Source: Solibacillus sp040274725 (GTDB taxonomy: Bacteria; Bacillota; Bacilli; Bacillales_A; Planococcaceae). Taken from it: 64,000 nt of DNA. Position 1 is the stretch's first letter. Each line of letters opens with the position of its first letter. Shown here in pieces: positions 1 through 9,069 of the stretch. The position numbers and the translations under genes were made by a program. The notes beneath the pieces are model-generated. The model was not told the origin of the DNA. It made no database searches and saw only the letters and a program-made list of their open reading frames with translations. The stretch is taken from contig JBEMAQ010000018.1 of the NCBI GenBank assembly GCA_040274725.1, positions 1-64,000 of the forward strand, read 5' to 3'.

Positions 1-665
1 TGTTCGAATTCACGTGTACGGAATGTAAAGTTACCTGGTGTGATTTCGTTACGGAAAGATTTACCTACCTGTGCGATACCAAAAGGCGTGCGTTTACGCA
101 TTGAGCGTTGTACGTTTTTAAAGTTAACGAAAATACCTTGAGCTGTTTCAGGACGTAAGAAAATTTCGTTTGAAGAAGACTCTGTTACACCTTGGTGTGT
201 TTTGAACATTAGGTTGAATTGACGGATGTCTGTGAAATCGATTTTACCGCAATCTGGGCAAGCGACTTCTAGCTCTTCCATTTTTGCTTTCATTTGGTCG
301 AATGTCATACCGTCAACGATAATTTCTTCGCCTGTTTTCGCAAGGTTTGCATCCTCGATTAATTTGTCTGCACGGTGACGCGCTTTACAAGATTTACAGT
401 CGATCATTGGGTCGTTGAAGTTCCCAACGTGACCAGATGCAACCCAAGCACGTGGGTTCATAAGAATTGCAGCGTCAAGACCTACATTGTGCTCAGATTC
501 TTGAACGAATTTTTGCCACCAAGCTTTTTTTACGTTGTTTTTTAACTCTACACCTAGTGGACCGTAATCCCAAGTGTTTGCAAGACCGCCGTAGATTTCA
601 GAGCCTGGGAAGACGAAACCACGCTGTTTTGCTAAAGATACGATTGTTTCCATGTTTTTAGCCAT
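1..665 (-). CDS. glyQS: Glycyl-tRNA synthetase, single-chain type (5' part only)
   Basis: Cytoplasmic class II aminoacyl-tRNA synthetase charging tRNA-Gly with glycine. The visible N-terminal ~221 residues begin MAKNMETIVSLAKQRG and include the class II motif around GSEIYGGLANTWDYGPLG, a Cys-pair insertion (CKSC and CPDC, a probable zinc site) and the motif 2 region ending in FRTRE. The gene runs off the left edge, so about half of the usual ~460 residues is seen. The ATG is preceded by AGGAGG at 673-678. A T-box leader and sigma-A promoter lie upstream. This is the alpha2 enzyme, not the GlyQ/GlyS alpha2-beta2 form. Confidence 0.96.
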   Translation of the reverse strand, partial: MAKNMETIVSLAKQRGFVFPGSEIYGGLANTWDYGPLGVELKNNVKKAWWQKFVQESEHNVGLDAAILMNPRAWVASGHVGNFNDPMIDCKSCKARHRADKLIEDANLAKTGEEIIVDGMTFDQMKAKMEELEVACPDCGKIDFTDIRQFNLMFKTHQGVTESSSNEIFLRPETAQGIFVNFKNVQRSMRKRTPFGIAQVGKSFRNEITPGNFTFRTREFE

Positions 666-696
666 TGCTAATTCCTCCTAATTGTCCCCGGAGAAC

Positions 697-931
697 GAAA
701 AAAAGCGCGTCTCCGGGCATTTGATTGCCCGGGGACGAGCTTTTGCCCGCGGTTCCACCCCGATTGCTCACGAGTTGCTGCGTTCTTTCCTCCAGTAACT
801 CGTAAACCTCTTTCAAAACGTTAGCTCATGGGTGCCGTTTCATTTTTCGAAAGTGTAGGCTTGCACTATCCCTACTCGCTAGAAAGTTTTGAAAAATTAC
901 TTATATCCCATTCATCGCCTATTCAGTTTAT
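697..931 (-). promoter_or_regulatory. T-box riboswitch (glycine tRNA sensing) with terminator
   Basis: Leader RNA of the glycyl-tRNA synthetase gene. The conserved T-box core GGGTGGAACCGCG lies at 748-760 (minus strand). It is followed by a strong GC hairpin (708-737) and a U-run (698-704), which form the terminator. Upstream, a Stem I with GGCGATGAATGGG is visible, and a GGC triplet followed by A (in ACGGCACCC) is the probable specifier codon for glycine. Uncharged tRNA-Gly would pair with the specifier and the T-box bulge and favour antitermination. The specifier assignment is inference from position. Confidence 0.93.
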
Positions 932-938
932 ACTTAAA

Positions 939-967
939 ATATTGCATGAAAAACATTTCTCTGTCAA
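939..967 (-). promoter_or_regulatory. Sigma-A promoter of glyQS T-box transcript
   Basis: Read on the minus strand: -35 TTGACA (962-967), 17-nt spacer, -10 CAATAT (939-944). The predicted start near 931 puts the whole T-box leader in the transcript. Confidence 0.7.
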
Positions 968-1055
968 GCGATTACGGAATTAGTTTCAATTCTTCGCATT
1001 GCTTGGCAAAATAGTATATAATAATGAACGAAAAAGTATAACACTATTAAAGCAG

Positions 1056-1694
1056 GTGAGTCCCATAGAGCTCAATAAACGTCAGGACACTATTTTACAA
1101 ATTGTAAAAGAAAATGGCCCGATTACAGGAGAACATATTGCAGAGCGATTAGGTTTGACGCGTGCGACACTCCGACCGGATTTAGCGATTTTAACGATGG
1201 CGGGTTTTTTAGATGCAAGACCTCGCGTTGGGTATTTTTATGCAGGCAAAAAATCAGCGGTCGCGATTACAGAATCCATGATGAATTTAAAGGTAAAAGA
1301 TTTCAAAGCAACGCCTGTTGTCGTACCAGACTCCATGATGGTGTATGACGCAATTATTCATATGTTTTCAGAGGATGTCGGTACGCTTTTTGTAATGGAT
1401 AAGCATAATCTACTACAAGGTGTGCTGTCACGCAAAGATTTACTGCGCTCAAGTATTGGCACGCAAGATTTAAATAAAATTCCCGTGCACATGATCATGA
1501 CAAGAATGCCGAATATTGCCTATTGTACGGAGGCAGATTCACTGATTACAGCAGCGAATAAGCTGATTGAACGTGAAATTGATTCGATGCCAGTCGTGAT
1601 TGAAAAAGAAGAGGGACTTGAAGTGATTGGTCGTCTAACGAAAACAAATATTACACGAGCGTTTATTTCACTTGCCGAAACGCATGAATTATAG
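1056..1694 (+). CDS. ccpN: CcpN-family transcriptional repressor (YqzB)
   Basis: Repressor of gluconeogenic genes (gapB, pckA) in Bacillus, independent of CcpA. The N-terminal winged HTH (IELNKRQDTILQIVKENG onward, about residues 4-60) is followed by two CBS domains (about 75-210; VGTLFVMD and GVLSRKDLLRSSIG in the first). Length 212 aa is normal. The reading frame is open further upstream, but homology starts at IELNKRQ. GTG 1056 is given as start, although it sits inside an excellent Shine-Dalgarno (AGGTGAG, 1054-1060), so the true start may be ATA at 1065 (see findings). It lies 12 nt before ppsR, an operon conserved in Bacillus. Confidence 0.93.
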   Translation: MSPIELNKRQDTILQIVKENGPITGEHIAERLGLTRATLRPDLAILTMAGFLDARPRVGYFYAGKKSAVAITESMMNLKVKDFKATPVVVPDSMMVYDAIIHMFSEDVGTLFVMDKHNLLQGVLSRKDLLRSSIGTQDLNKIPVHMIMTRMPNIAYCTEADSLITAANKLIEREIDSMPVVIEKEEGLEVIGRLTKTNITRAFISLAETHEL

Positions 1695-1706
1695 GATGTG
1701 AGCTAG

Positions 1707-2519
1707 ATGAAAAGTTTAATCATTTTTGTCATATCGGATTCTGTCGGTGAAACAGGAAAAAATGTTGTAAAAGCAGTCGTTAGCCAGTTTCGTCCTAATT
1801 TTGAAAATGTAGAAATTCGTCGTTTTCCTAAAATAGAAGAGAAGCACCAGATCCAAAAGATTGTAGCGCTAGCGAAACATGAGCAGGCTTGTATTGTGTA
1901 CACATTAGTGCGAAAAGATATGCGAACGGAGATGCAAGCTTTAGCGAATCATGCACAAATAGAGGCAATTGATTTATTAGGTGGCTTACTCGATTTAGTA
2001 GAGCAGCGTTTAGAGCAGCCATCACTTGAGCAACCAGGCCTTGTGCATCAGCTAGATGACTATTATTTTGAAAAGATTGAAGCGATTGAGTTTGCGGTGA
2101 AGTATGATGATGGACAGGATCCACGCGGGCTCTTGCAGGCAGATATCGTGCTACTTGGTGTATCGCGTACATCAAAAACGCCACTGTCCCAATATTTAGC
2201 GCATAAGCGTTACAAAGTAGCGAATGTACCGTTAATGCCAGAAGTAGAGCCACCTCGTGAGCTGATGCAAATTGACCCCAAAAAATGTTTTGGTCTTGTC
2301 ATTACACCAGAAAAACTGAATAATATTCGAAAAGAGCGTTTGATTGCACTCGGCTTAATGGAAGATGCAGTTTATGCACAACATAAACGAATTGAACAGG
2401 AAATTGACTTTTTTTATCAAGTCGTCGAGAAAGTCGGTTGTACGGTCATCGATGTAACGAATCGTGCAGTTGAAGAAACGGCAAATAAAATTATCGATAT
2501 TTTAGAACAAGGATCATAA
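1707..2519 (+). CDS. ppsR: Pyruvate phosphate dikinase regulatory protein (DUF299, YqfL)
   Basis: Bifunctional serine/threonine kinase and Pi-dependent phosphorylase of the DUF299/PDRP family, which controls PPDK or PEP synthetase. The N-terminus IIFVISDSVGETGKNVVKA is diagnostic, and a P-loop-like GVSRTSKTPLSQYLA lies near residues 150-165. Length 270 aa matches the family. In B. subtilis YqfL affects CcpN-dependent repression, which fits the ccpN-ppsR operon here. SD ATGTGAG lies just upstream. No PPDK or PEP synthetase gene is in the window, so the target is not shown. Confidence 0.94.
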   Translation: MKSLIIFVISDSVGETGKNVVKAVVSQFRPNFENVEIRRFPKIEEKHQIQKIVALAKHEQACIVYTLVRKDMRTEMQALANHAQIEAIDLLGGLLDLVEQRLEQPSLEQPGLVHQLDDYYFEKIEAIEFAVKYDDGQDPRGLLQADIVLLGVSRTSKTPLSQYLAHKRYKVANVPLMPEVEPPRELMQIDPKKCFGLVITPEKLNNIRKERLIALGLMEDAVYAQHKRIEQEIDFFYQVVEKVGCTVIDVTNRAVEETANKIIDILEQGS

Positions 2520-2532
2520 AGAACCTAATAGA

Positions 2533-2564
2533 AAGCCACCTCTAGTTTCCGAGGAGGTTTTTTT
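2533..2564 (+). terminator. Terminator after ccpN-ppsR
   Basis: Imperfect hairpin between CCACCTC and GAGGAGG followed by a run of T. It lies 14 nt after the ppsR stop. The remaining ~235 nt up to dnaG are AT-rich with a TATAAT-like -10 near 2662 but no clear -35. Confidence 0.7.
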
Positions 2565-2799
2565 AGTCGTGTAACGCATGAGAAACTGGTTGATTTTTCT
2601 AAAAAAGAAGGATTTTAAATATTTCACAGTAAAAATCATGGATAAATTAGTTGTTTTGTTTTATAATAATAAAATTGTGGTAAAAATATATCCTAAGAGT
2701 GAGTTTGTAGAAAAAAATCGCCTTTTTGTCGTAAAATAAAGGATTTTTCAAATTCATCTCGAATTGAGTTAGGGTAGCAAATGATTAGATGGTGATGAT

Positions 2800-4617
2800 G
2801 TGACTGGGAAAATACCTGAACATTTAATTGAACAGATTCGTTCACAGTCTGATATAGTCGATGTGATTAGCGATTATATGCAGTTAACGAAAAGGGGACG
2901 CAACTGGTTTGGTTTATGTCCGTTTCACGGTGAGCAAACCCCTTCTTTTTCCGTGTCTGAGGATAAACAAATATTCCACTGCTTTGGATGTGGTGCTGGA
3001 GGTAATGCCATTACCTTTGTAATGGATATGGAAAACATTACATTTCCAGAAGCGGTTGTAAAGTTAGGAGAGCGTGCAAGTATTGAGGTAGATGTTCCGC
3101 TTCAAATAGGACAAGCTACATCAAAGCCGATTTCGAAGCAAGAAGAGGCCATGCGTGAGGCACATGCCTTCGCACTAGAGTTCTACCATCATCTACTAAT
3201 CAATACGGAAGATGGGGAAGAGGCCCTTCAATATTTGCTAGAACGAGGATTTACACGTGAATTAATCGAAACCAATCAATTAGGTTTTGCGTTACCTAAT
3301 TGGGACGCACTTGCAACGCTTTTAGAGCGGAAGGGCTACGCGATGGATGATATGGTCGAAAGTGGTCTGCTCATCAAAAAAGAAAGTGATGCAACGTATT
3401 TTGACCGCTTCCGTGGTCGAATTATGTTCCCGATTCGTGATGAAAATGGCAAGATCATTGCTTTTTCTGGACGTATTTTAAATAGTGATGCCGATGAGGC
3501 GAAATATTTAAATAGTCCAGAGACACCGATTTTCCATAAAAGTCAGGTGCTTTACAATTTAGATAAGGCGCGTGCTTCGATTCGGAAAAGTCGTCAAGTG
3601 ATTTTGATGGAAGGTTTTGTTGATGTGCTTGCTGCAAATAAGGCAGGCGTTTTTAATGCAGTAGCAACGATGGGTACGTCACTGACGCCCCAGCATATCC
3701 AAAAGCTCAAGCGCTTAGTGGAGCAAGTTACGATTTGCTATGATGGGGATCATGCTGGTTTTGAGGCGGCAAAGCGTGCAGCACAAATGCTACATGCAGA
3801 ACGTTTGAAAGTAGAGGTAGCAGTCCTTCCTGATAAGCTTGACCCGGACGATTATATAAAGCAATACGGCGAGGATGCATTCAAAAATCAAATAATCGAA
3901 AAGCCGCACGCTTATTTAGCATTCATGATGATGCATGCGAAGCGTGGCAAAAATTTTCAGTTTGAAAATGATACATTGCAATATATCCAAGAGGTGCTTG
4001 AACAGCTTAAAGGGAATTTTTCGCCAATCGAACGAGATTTATATATACGTCAATTGGCAAATGACACAAATGTTTCACAAGAGGCCATTTATGCACAGTT
4101 TCGTAAATTAGAGGCGGATTCTGTCAAACAGCAAAAGTATGTGGAGAAAGAGCCACAGCTCGAGCTAAAACGACAAAATAAACCACTCAATGCGACGGAC
4201 CGTGCGGAGCGCATACTACTCGCGCATATGCTGAATGATGTGAATGTTGTGGATAAAGTATTAAAAAGTGAACAGCCTGAGCCGTTTGCACATGATGAGT
4301 ATCGTACAATTTTCATCAAATTAATCGCTTTTTATGAAGAATATCCGACGTCTGATTTTCAACGCTTTGTTGAAATAATGGATGATGCGGAGCTCAGGAA
4401 AATAGTGATGGATGCTGCGCAGGCTGAGCGCGACCCGGTAAACGGTGAAGCGGAAATTGCTGGTTGTTTGAAGCAATTAGAAAAACATCGCATCCTGTTA
4501 AAAATTAAGCAATTAGAGCATGAACAGCAGGAAGCACAAAAGATGCACGAACATAGACGAGCGCTTGACATTGCAATGGAACTCGTTGGCTTACAACGAA
4601 TTGTTAAAGCAATGTAA
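2800..4617 (+). CDS. dnaG: DNA primase
   Basis: Synthesises RNA primers at the replication fork with DnaB helicase. The N-terminal zinc-binding domain contains CPFHGEQTPSF and FHCFGCGAGG (about residues 40-68). The catalytic TOPRIM domain follows (ILMEGFVDVLAA and YDGDHAGFEAAKRA, with DPDDYIK). A helicase-interacting C-terminal part ends the 605-aa protein, a normal length. The start is GTG after GGTGATG at 2791; MTGKIPEHLIEQIRSQSDIV aligns with known N-termini. Gene order dnaG-rpoD is the conserved macromolecular synthesis operon; the rpsU gene found there in E. coli is absent, as in Bacillus. Confidence 0.97.
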   Translation: MTGKIPEHLIEQIRSQSDIVDVISDYMQLTKRGRNWFGLCPFHGEQTPSFSVSEDKQIFHCFGCGAGGNAITFVMDMENITFPEAVVKLGERASIEVDVPLQIGQATSKPISKQEEAMREAHAFALEFYHHLLINTEDGEEALQYLLERGFTRELIETNQLGFALPNWDALATLLERKGYAMDDMVESGLLIKKESDATYFDRFRGRIMFPIRDENGKIIAFSGRILNSDADEAKYLNSPETPIFHKSQVLYNLDKARASIRKSRQVILMEGFVDVLAANKAGVFNAVATMGTSLTPQHIQKLKRLVEQVTICYDGDHAGFEAAKRAAQMLHAERLKVEVAVLPDKLDPDDYIKQYGEDAFKNQIIEKPHAYLAFMMMHAKRGKNFQFENDTLQYIQEVLEQLKGNFSPIERDLYIRQLANDTNVSQEAIYAQFRKLEADSVKQQKYVEKEPQLELKRQNKPLNATDRAERILLAHMLNDVNVVDKVLKSEQPEPFAHDEYRTIFIKLIAFYEEYPTSDFQRFVEIMDDAELRKIVMDAAQAERDPVNGEAEIAGCLKQLEKHRILLKIKQLEHEQQEAQKMHEHRRALDIAMELVGLQRIVKAM

Positions 4618-4648
4618 GATGATTTGGTTGGTAGAAGGAGGAAGGTTT

Positions 4649-5776
4649 ATGGCGGAGAAGTCAAAACATTCAAAAGATACGGTGGTAAACGGCGTTTCAC
4701 TTGATCAAGTGAAAAAGCAATTATTACAAAAGGCACAACAAGTTGGCGAAATGTCAATGAAGGAAATTTCAGATACATTATCATTCTTTGATGTTGAAAA
4801 TGAAGAAATTTTCAACTTTGCCGATGAACTGGAAAAAAATGATGTAACAGTTGAGGGGAAAGAAGAGTTTGAAGAAGAGGCACTGACGAAGCAAGAGTCA
4901 AGTGAAGAAGCCTTTGATTTAAATGATTTAAGCGTTCCTCCAGGTGTGAAAATAAATGACCCTGTACGTATGTATTTAAAGGAAATCGGTCGTGTAGACT
5001 TACTTTCTGCTCAAGAAGAGATTCGTTTAGCAGAGCGTATTGAGCAAGGAGACGAGGAAGCACGTAAGCGTCTTGCAGAAGCAAACTTACGTCTTGTCGT
5101 ATCGATCGCAAAGCGCTACGTTGGCCGTGGGATGTTATTCCTTGACTTAATTCAAGAAGGGAATATGGGGCTAATTAAGGCGGTTGAAAAGTTCGACCAC
5201 CGTAAAGGCTTCAAATTCTCGACATATGCAACATGGTGGATTCGCCAAGCCATTACACGTGCGATTGCTGACCAAGCGCGTACGATTCGTATTCCGGTGC
5301 ACATGGTTGAAACGATTAACAAATTAATCCGTGTACAACGTCAATTACTTCAAGATTTAGGCCGTGAGCCATCTCCAGAGGAAATTGGAGAAGAAATGGA
5401 CTTAACACCTGAAAAGGTTCGTGAAATTTTAAAAATTGCACAAGAGCCGGTATCACTTGAGACGCCAATTGGTGAAGAGGATGATTCACACTTAGGAGAC
5501 TTCATTGAAGACTCAGAAGCACAATCACCATCTGACCATGCTGCATACGAGCTATTAAAAGAGCAATTAGAAGATGTACTTGATACATTAACAGACCGCG
5601 AAGAAAATGTATTACGTCTTCGTTTCGGTTTAGATGATGGTCGTACACGCACGCTTGAAGAAGTAGGGAAAGTATTCGGCGTAACACGTGAACGTATTCG
5701 TCAAATCGAGGCAAAAGCATTACGCAAGCTGCGCCATCCTTCTCGCTCAAAACGCCTGAAAGATTTCTTAGAATAA
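4649..5776 (+). CDS. rpoD: RNA polymerase primary sigma factor SigA
   Basis: Housekeeping sigma-70 factor, 375 aa. Region 1.1-like N-terminus (SLDQVKKQLLQKAQQVGEMS), region 1.2 (DPVRMYLKEIGRVDLLS), region 2 (RYVGRGMLFLDLIQEGNMGL, then the -10 binding helix FSTYATWWIRQAITRAI), region 3 and region 4 with the C-terminal HTH (VTRERIRQIEAKALRKLRHP) are all present. ATG at 4649 is chosen over the longer frame because AAGGAGGAAGG lies just before it and homology starts there. It is 31 nt downstream of dnaG and co-transcribed with it. Confidence 0.98.
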   Translation: MAEKSKHSKDTVVNGVSLDQVKKQLLQKAQQVGEMSMKEISDTLSFFDVENEEIFNFADELEKNDVTVEGKEEFEEEALTKQESSEEAFDLNDLSVPPGVKINDPVRMYLKEIGRVDLLSAQEEIRLAERIEQGDEEARKRLAEANLRLVVSIAKRYVGRGMLFLDLIQEGNMGLIKAVEKFDHRKGFKFSTYATWWIRQAITRAIADQARTIRIPVHMVETINKLIRVQRQLLQDLGREPSPEEIGEEMDLTPEKVREILKIAQEPVSLETPIGEEDDSHLGDFIEDSEAQSPSDHAAYELLKEQLEDVLDTLTDREENVLRLRFGLDDGRTRTLEEVGKVFGVTRERIRQIEAKALRKLRHPSRSKRLKDFLE

Positions 5777-5794
5777 ATTTTATAGAACATGAAA

Positions 5795-5832
5795 AGCCTG
5801 GACTAAAATTACTTTTGGTTCAGGCTCTTTTT
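5795..5832 (+). terminator. Terminator after rpoD
   Basis: Stem AGCCTG...CAGGCT followed by TTTTT, 18 nt after the rpoD stop codon. Confidence 0.85.
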
Positions 5833-5978
5833 GAAAAAAATTGGATTTAAATTGGCAAATGACCGTACATATAGTTCTGTTGAAAGGCTAGATTATTACT
5901 TTATACCGATGTGGAGTAATGGAAATTCACTTACAATAAAAGGGATACATAATTAAACCATTTTTGGAGACGTGATTT

Positions 5979-6536
5979 ATGTCGAATCAACGAAAGCAAA
6001 TTGTTTTAAATGAAATTGCATTTTGGAAGCAAAATAAACTGTTGCCAGAGCATTATTGCGATTTTTTAAGTACCCTTTATACAGAGGGCAATCATGAAGA
6101 TGAAAAAAGAAAAGCAAATAGAGGCGCGTCGATTAAAGGGAAAGAGAAGCGAAGAAACCGTACATTGTCGACTGTTTTCATTTCAATTGCGGTACTGATG
6201 GTATTGATGCTATTTGCAATGGAAATTGAGTGGATGGTTATCGCCATTGTCGGTTTTGTCGCGATTGGTGGCTTTCTTGCCACGCTTATTTTAGCCAACA
6301 AAAAAAATGCACTAGCCCCGATGCTGCAAGTTGCGACAGCGCTGCTATTTTTAGGAGTGACCGTGAAAGTATGTATGACGTATTTTGCGGGCAACAATAC
6401 TGCGCTGTATAGCTCACTCGCGATAAATTGTGTGCTGTGGCTCATTAGTGGCTTGTTAACAAAGCTGCATTATTTTACAGTGTCAGGCATTTTAGGTTTA
6501 GCCGCACTCGGTGGCTTTTGGTTTTATATACAATAA
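5979..6536 (+). CDS. Hypothetical multi-pass membrane protein
   Basis: 185 aa; no certain family. The first ~60 residues are soluble and charged (QIVLNEIAFWKQNKLLPEHYCDFLSTLY, then a Lys/Arg-rich stretch). Five probable membrane segments follow, at about residues 64-82, 86-104, 113-130, 140-157 and 163-183. The N-terminal 'FWKQNKLLPEHYCDFL' pattern resembles the short cytoplasmic head of DUF2157-like membrane proteins, but this is a loose match. SD GGAGACGTGA precedes the ATG. It stands alone between two terminators, inserted into the usual sigA-cccA neighbourhood. Confidence 0.75.
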   Translation: MSNQRKQIVLNEIAFWKQNKLLPEHYCDFLSTLYTEGNHEDEKRKANRGASIKGKEKRRNRTLSTVFISIAVLMVLMLFAMEIEWMVIAIVGFVAIGGFLATLILANKKNALAPMLQVATALLFLGVTVKVCMTYFAGNNTALYSSLAINCVLWLISGLLTKLHYFTVSGILGLAALGGFWFYIQ

Positions 6537-6545
6537 TCTTTTTAG

Positions 6546-6576
6546 AGAGTATGCAAATTTGCATGCTCTTTTTTTG
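6546..6576 (+). terminator. Terminator after hypothetical membrane protein
   Basis: Hairpin GAGTATGCAAA/TTTGCATGCTC followed by eight T. Confidence 0.85.
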
Positions 6577-6627
6577 TTTAGCTTTCGCATATAAATGGAA
6601 AAGAAAGATTTGTGAAGGGGTGGAGTT

Positions 6628-7767
6628 ATGCAGTTTGATTTAACGAGTGAGCAAAGCATGTTGCAAAAAATGATGCATGAATTTGCAAACGAGGAAGTTG
6701 CGCCGGGTGCTGTTATGCGGGACGCGACGAAGGCTTTTCCGTTAGAAGTTTTCGAGAAACTAGCAAAAATGGGCATTATGGGGTTACCGTTTCCAGAGCA
6801 ATACGGCGGCGCGGGTGCGGATACAATTAGCTTTGCGATTGTGACCGAAGAGCTAAGCCGAGTCTGTGCGTCGACAGGGATTACGTATTCTGCACATATA
6901 TCGTTGGGCGGCGCGCCGATTCATATGTTTGGAACAGAAGAGCAAAAGGAAAAGTATTTAGTACCAATTTGTGTTGGGCAGTCTTTTGGCGCCTTTGGTT
7001 TAACTGAGCCGAATGCTGGGTCGGATGCTGGAGGTACAGAGACGACTGCAATAGAGCGGGAGGGGCGTTTCGTAATAAACGGCTCGAAAGTATTCATTAC
7101 GAACGCAAGCTATGCGAAATTTTTGGCACTAACAGCCATTACAGCAACAGGTGCACAAAAGGAAATTAGTGCGATACTTGTACCGACAGATGCAGTGGGT
7201 TTTTCTGTGAAGGCAGCGTACGAAAAAATGGGACTCCACGCTTCAAATACGACAGAGTTATTGTTGCAGGATGTAGAGGTCCCGCTAGAAAATTTACTCG
7301 GCACGCGTGGTCATGGTTTTCAGCAGTTTATGAAAACGCTAGACGGTGGCCGCATTGGTATTGCGGCGATGGCGGTTGGCATTGCGCAAGGGGCATTTGA
7401 TAAGGCAGTGCAGTATGCAAAGGAGCGTCAGCAGTTTGGCAAGCGCTTAGCTGATTTTCAGGCGACGCAGTTTAAGTTAGCGGATATGGCAGTCAAAATT
7501 GAGCTTGCACGCACGTATGTGTATAAGGCAGCATGGCTGAAGGATATGGGGCGACCATTTGGCAAGGAGGCCGCCATCGCGAAATATTATGCCTCTGAAA
7601 TGGCGATGGAAGTATGCGATGAGGCGATTCAAATACACGGGGGCTATGGGTATATGCGTGAGTATGAGGTCGAACGCTATATGCGCGATGCGAAGCTACT
7701 AGAAATTGGGGAAGGGACATCGGAGATTCAAAAAATAGTGATTGCAAGACATATTTTGAGAGGTTAA
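6628..7767 (+). CDS. Acyl-CoA dehydrogenase
   Basis: FAD-dependent enzyme introducing the alpha-beta double bond into acyl-CoA; 379 aa is typical. The N-terminal helical domain begins FDLTSEQSMLQKMMHEFA. The FAD-binding beta-domain has FGAFGLTEPNAGSDAGG (ACAD signature 1) and the C-terminal domain has QIHGGYGYMREYEVERYMRDAK with the family's Gly-Glu-Gly-Thr near the end (EIGEGTSEIQK). The catalytic Glu is probably in that last segment, as in short/medium-chain and isovaleryl-type enzymes; chain-length specificity cannot be read from sequence alone. SD AAGGGGTGGAG. It stands alone, without ETF or enoyl-CoA hydratase nearby, and interrupts the sigA-cccA order. Confidence 0.94.
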   Translation: MQFDLTSEQSMLQKMMHEFANEEVAPGAVMRDATKAFPLEVFEKLAKMGIMGLPFPEQYGGAGADTISFAIVTEELSRVCASTGITYSAHISLGGAPIHMFGTEEQKEKYLVPICVGQSFGAFGLTEPNAGSDAGGTETTAIEREGRFVINGSKVFITNASYAKFLALTAITATGAQKEISAILVPTDAVGFSVKAAYEKMGLHASNTTELLLQDVEVPLENLLGTRGHGFQQFMKTLDGGRIGIAAMAVGIAQGAFDKAVQYAKERQQFGKRLADFQATQFKLADMAVKIELARTYVYKAAWLKDMGRPFGKEAAIAKYYASEMAMEVCDEAIQIHGGYGYMREYEVERYMRDAKLLEIGEGTSEIQKIVIARHILRG

Positions 7768-7906
7768 TGGAAAATATCTAAAATGTTACAAACATAGTAA
7801 AAAATAGACAATATATCTTTTCGTTTTCCAGTTAATGCAGTACAATAAAAAGTGTTGAATTGGTTCTAACATAGAATCAGAATGACTATGAGGGAGGGGA
7901 ACAAAA

Positions 7907-8242
7907 ATGAAAAACAATCCACTTATTCCTTACGTACTAATTATGGCATTCGGTATTGGACTTATTTTCTTCATGTCAGTTGGTAGCGGAGGACAAAAGG
8001 ATCACGCTGAAGAAGGCGGCGAAACAACAGGAACAGAGTCGACTGTTGATGTATCATCATGTGTAAGCTGTCATGGCGGTGATTTAACTGGAGGTATGGG
8101 TCCTAGCCTAATTGGTTTAGAGCCAGATCATATCGTAGACGTATTAGTGAACGGTCTTGAAGGGTCGAACTTCATGAAACCAGGTATGAAATCTGAAGCG
8201 GAAGCACAAGCAATCGCTGAGCACATCGCAACTTTAGAATAA
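7907..8242 (+). CDS. cccA: Cytochrome c-550, membrane-anchored
   Basis: Small electron carrier on the outer face of the membrane. An uncleaved N-terminal anchor (residues 7-27, IPYVLIMAFGIGLIFFMSV) is followed by an acidic linker and a single c-type haem domain with CVSCH (about residues 52-56). A C-terminal axial Met lies in NFMKPGM. Length 111 aa compares with ~120 in B. subtilis CccA, whose gene is also next to sigA. SD GAGGGAGGGG. Monocistronic: a terminator follows immediately. Confidence 0.94.
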   Translation: MKNNPLIPYVLIMAFGIGLIFFMSVGSGGQKDHAEEGGETTGTESTVDVSSCVSCHGGDLTGGMGPSLIGLEPDHIVDVLVNGLEGSNFMKPGMKSEAEAQAIAEHIATLE

Positions 8243-8252
8243 TTTTACTCTA

Positions 8253-8286
8253 TAAATCCTTAGCTATAGCTAAGGATTTATTTTTT
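8253..8286 (+). terminator. Terminator after cccA
   Basis: Nearly perfect palindromic stem TAAATCCTTAGC/GCTAAGGATTTA followed by a T-run. Confidence 0.9.
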
Positions 8287-8373
8287 ATTTGATAAATTAC
8301 GCGACTTTCATTGAGTAACGATAGAGAAATTTACTATAATAGAGAGAGATTGATGAGAAATGAGGTAATTACT

Positions 8374-9069
8374 ATGAATGCACAAAAGCTTTCAAAACGA
8401 TTAGAAACGGTGGCGTCTTTTGTGCCAACAGGAGCAGTGGTGGCAGATATCGGAAGTGATCATGCATACTTACCATGCTATCTTGTGCATAAAGGTGTTG
8501 CCGCGCGTGCGGTAGCAGGCGAGGTTGTAAAGGGACCATTTGAATCAGCAGAGCGTCAAGTGCGCACAGAAGGATTAGCGGATAAAATTACGGTGCGTAT
8601 GGAAGACGGGCTTGCGGCAGTGCATGAGTCGGACCGTGTCGATACAGTAACAATTGCAGGAATGGGCGGACCGTTAATCGTATCAATTTTAGAGAAGCAT
8701 CCTGATGCGTTGAAGTCTGTGACACGCTTAATTTTACAGCCAAATATTCATGCAAAGGCTATCCGTGAATGGGCACTTGCACACAATTGGGCCATTCAAG
8801 ATGAAGTCATTTTAAGTGAAGATGATAAAGTATATGAAGTGTTAGTATTGCAGCGCGGTGAGATGCGTTTAACAGAGGTAGAAACGTTACTAGGACCAAA
8901 GCTAATGGCCACAAAATCAGCTGTTTTTAAAGCGAAATGGGCGCGCGAGGTGGACAATTGGCAACGTGTCATTACGGCGATTGAAAAGGCAGAGCAAACA
9001 CCAGAAAACGCAGCAAAACGCGCGGAGCTTCGCCATTTAATTGCGATGGTACAGGAGGTTATTGCGTGA
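8374..9069 (+). CDS. trmK: tRNA (adenine(22)-N1)-methyltransferase TrmK (YqfN)
   Basis: SAM-dependent methyltransferase that forms m1A22 in bacterial tRNAs. Motif I is VVADIGSDHAYLPCYL (about residues 21-36) and the catalytic region shows TIAGMGGPLIVSIL; LILQPNIHAKAIREWA matches the family. ATG at 8374 is chosen because TGAGGTAA precedes it and MNAQKLSKRLETVASFV is the homologous N-terminus; an in-frame ATG at 8353 is possible. 231 aa. Its stop overlaps the GTG start of the next gene by 4 nt (GTGA), which implies translational coupling. Order cccA-trmK-nif3 is as in B. subtilis. Confidence 0.95.
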   Translation: MNAQKLSKRLETVASFVPTGAVVADIGSDHAYLPCYLVHKGVAARAVAGEVVKGPFESAERQVRTEGLADKITVRMEDGLAAVHESDRVDTVTIAGMGGPLIVSILEKHPDALKSVTRLILQPNIHAKAIREWALAHNWAIQDEVILSEDDKVYEVLVLQRGEMRLTEVETLLGPKLMATKSAVFKAKWAREVDNWQRVITAIEKAEQTPENAAKRAELRHLIAMVQEVIA

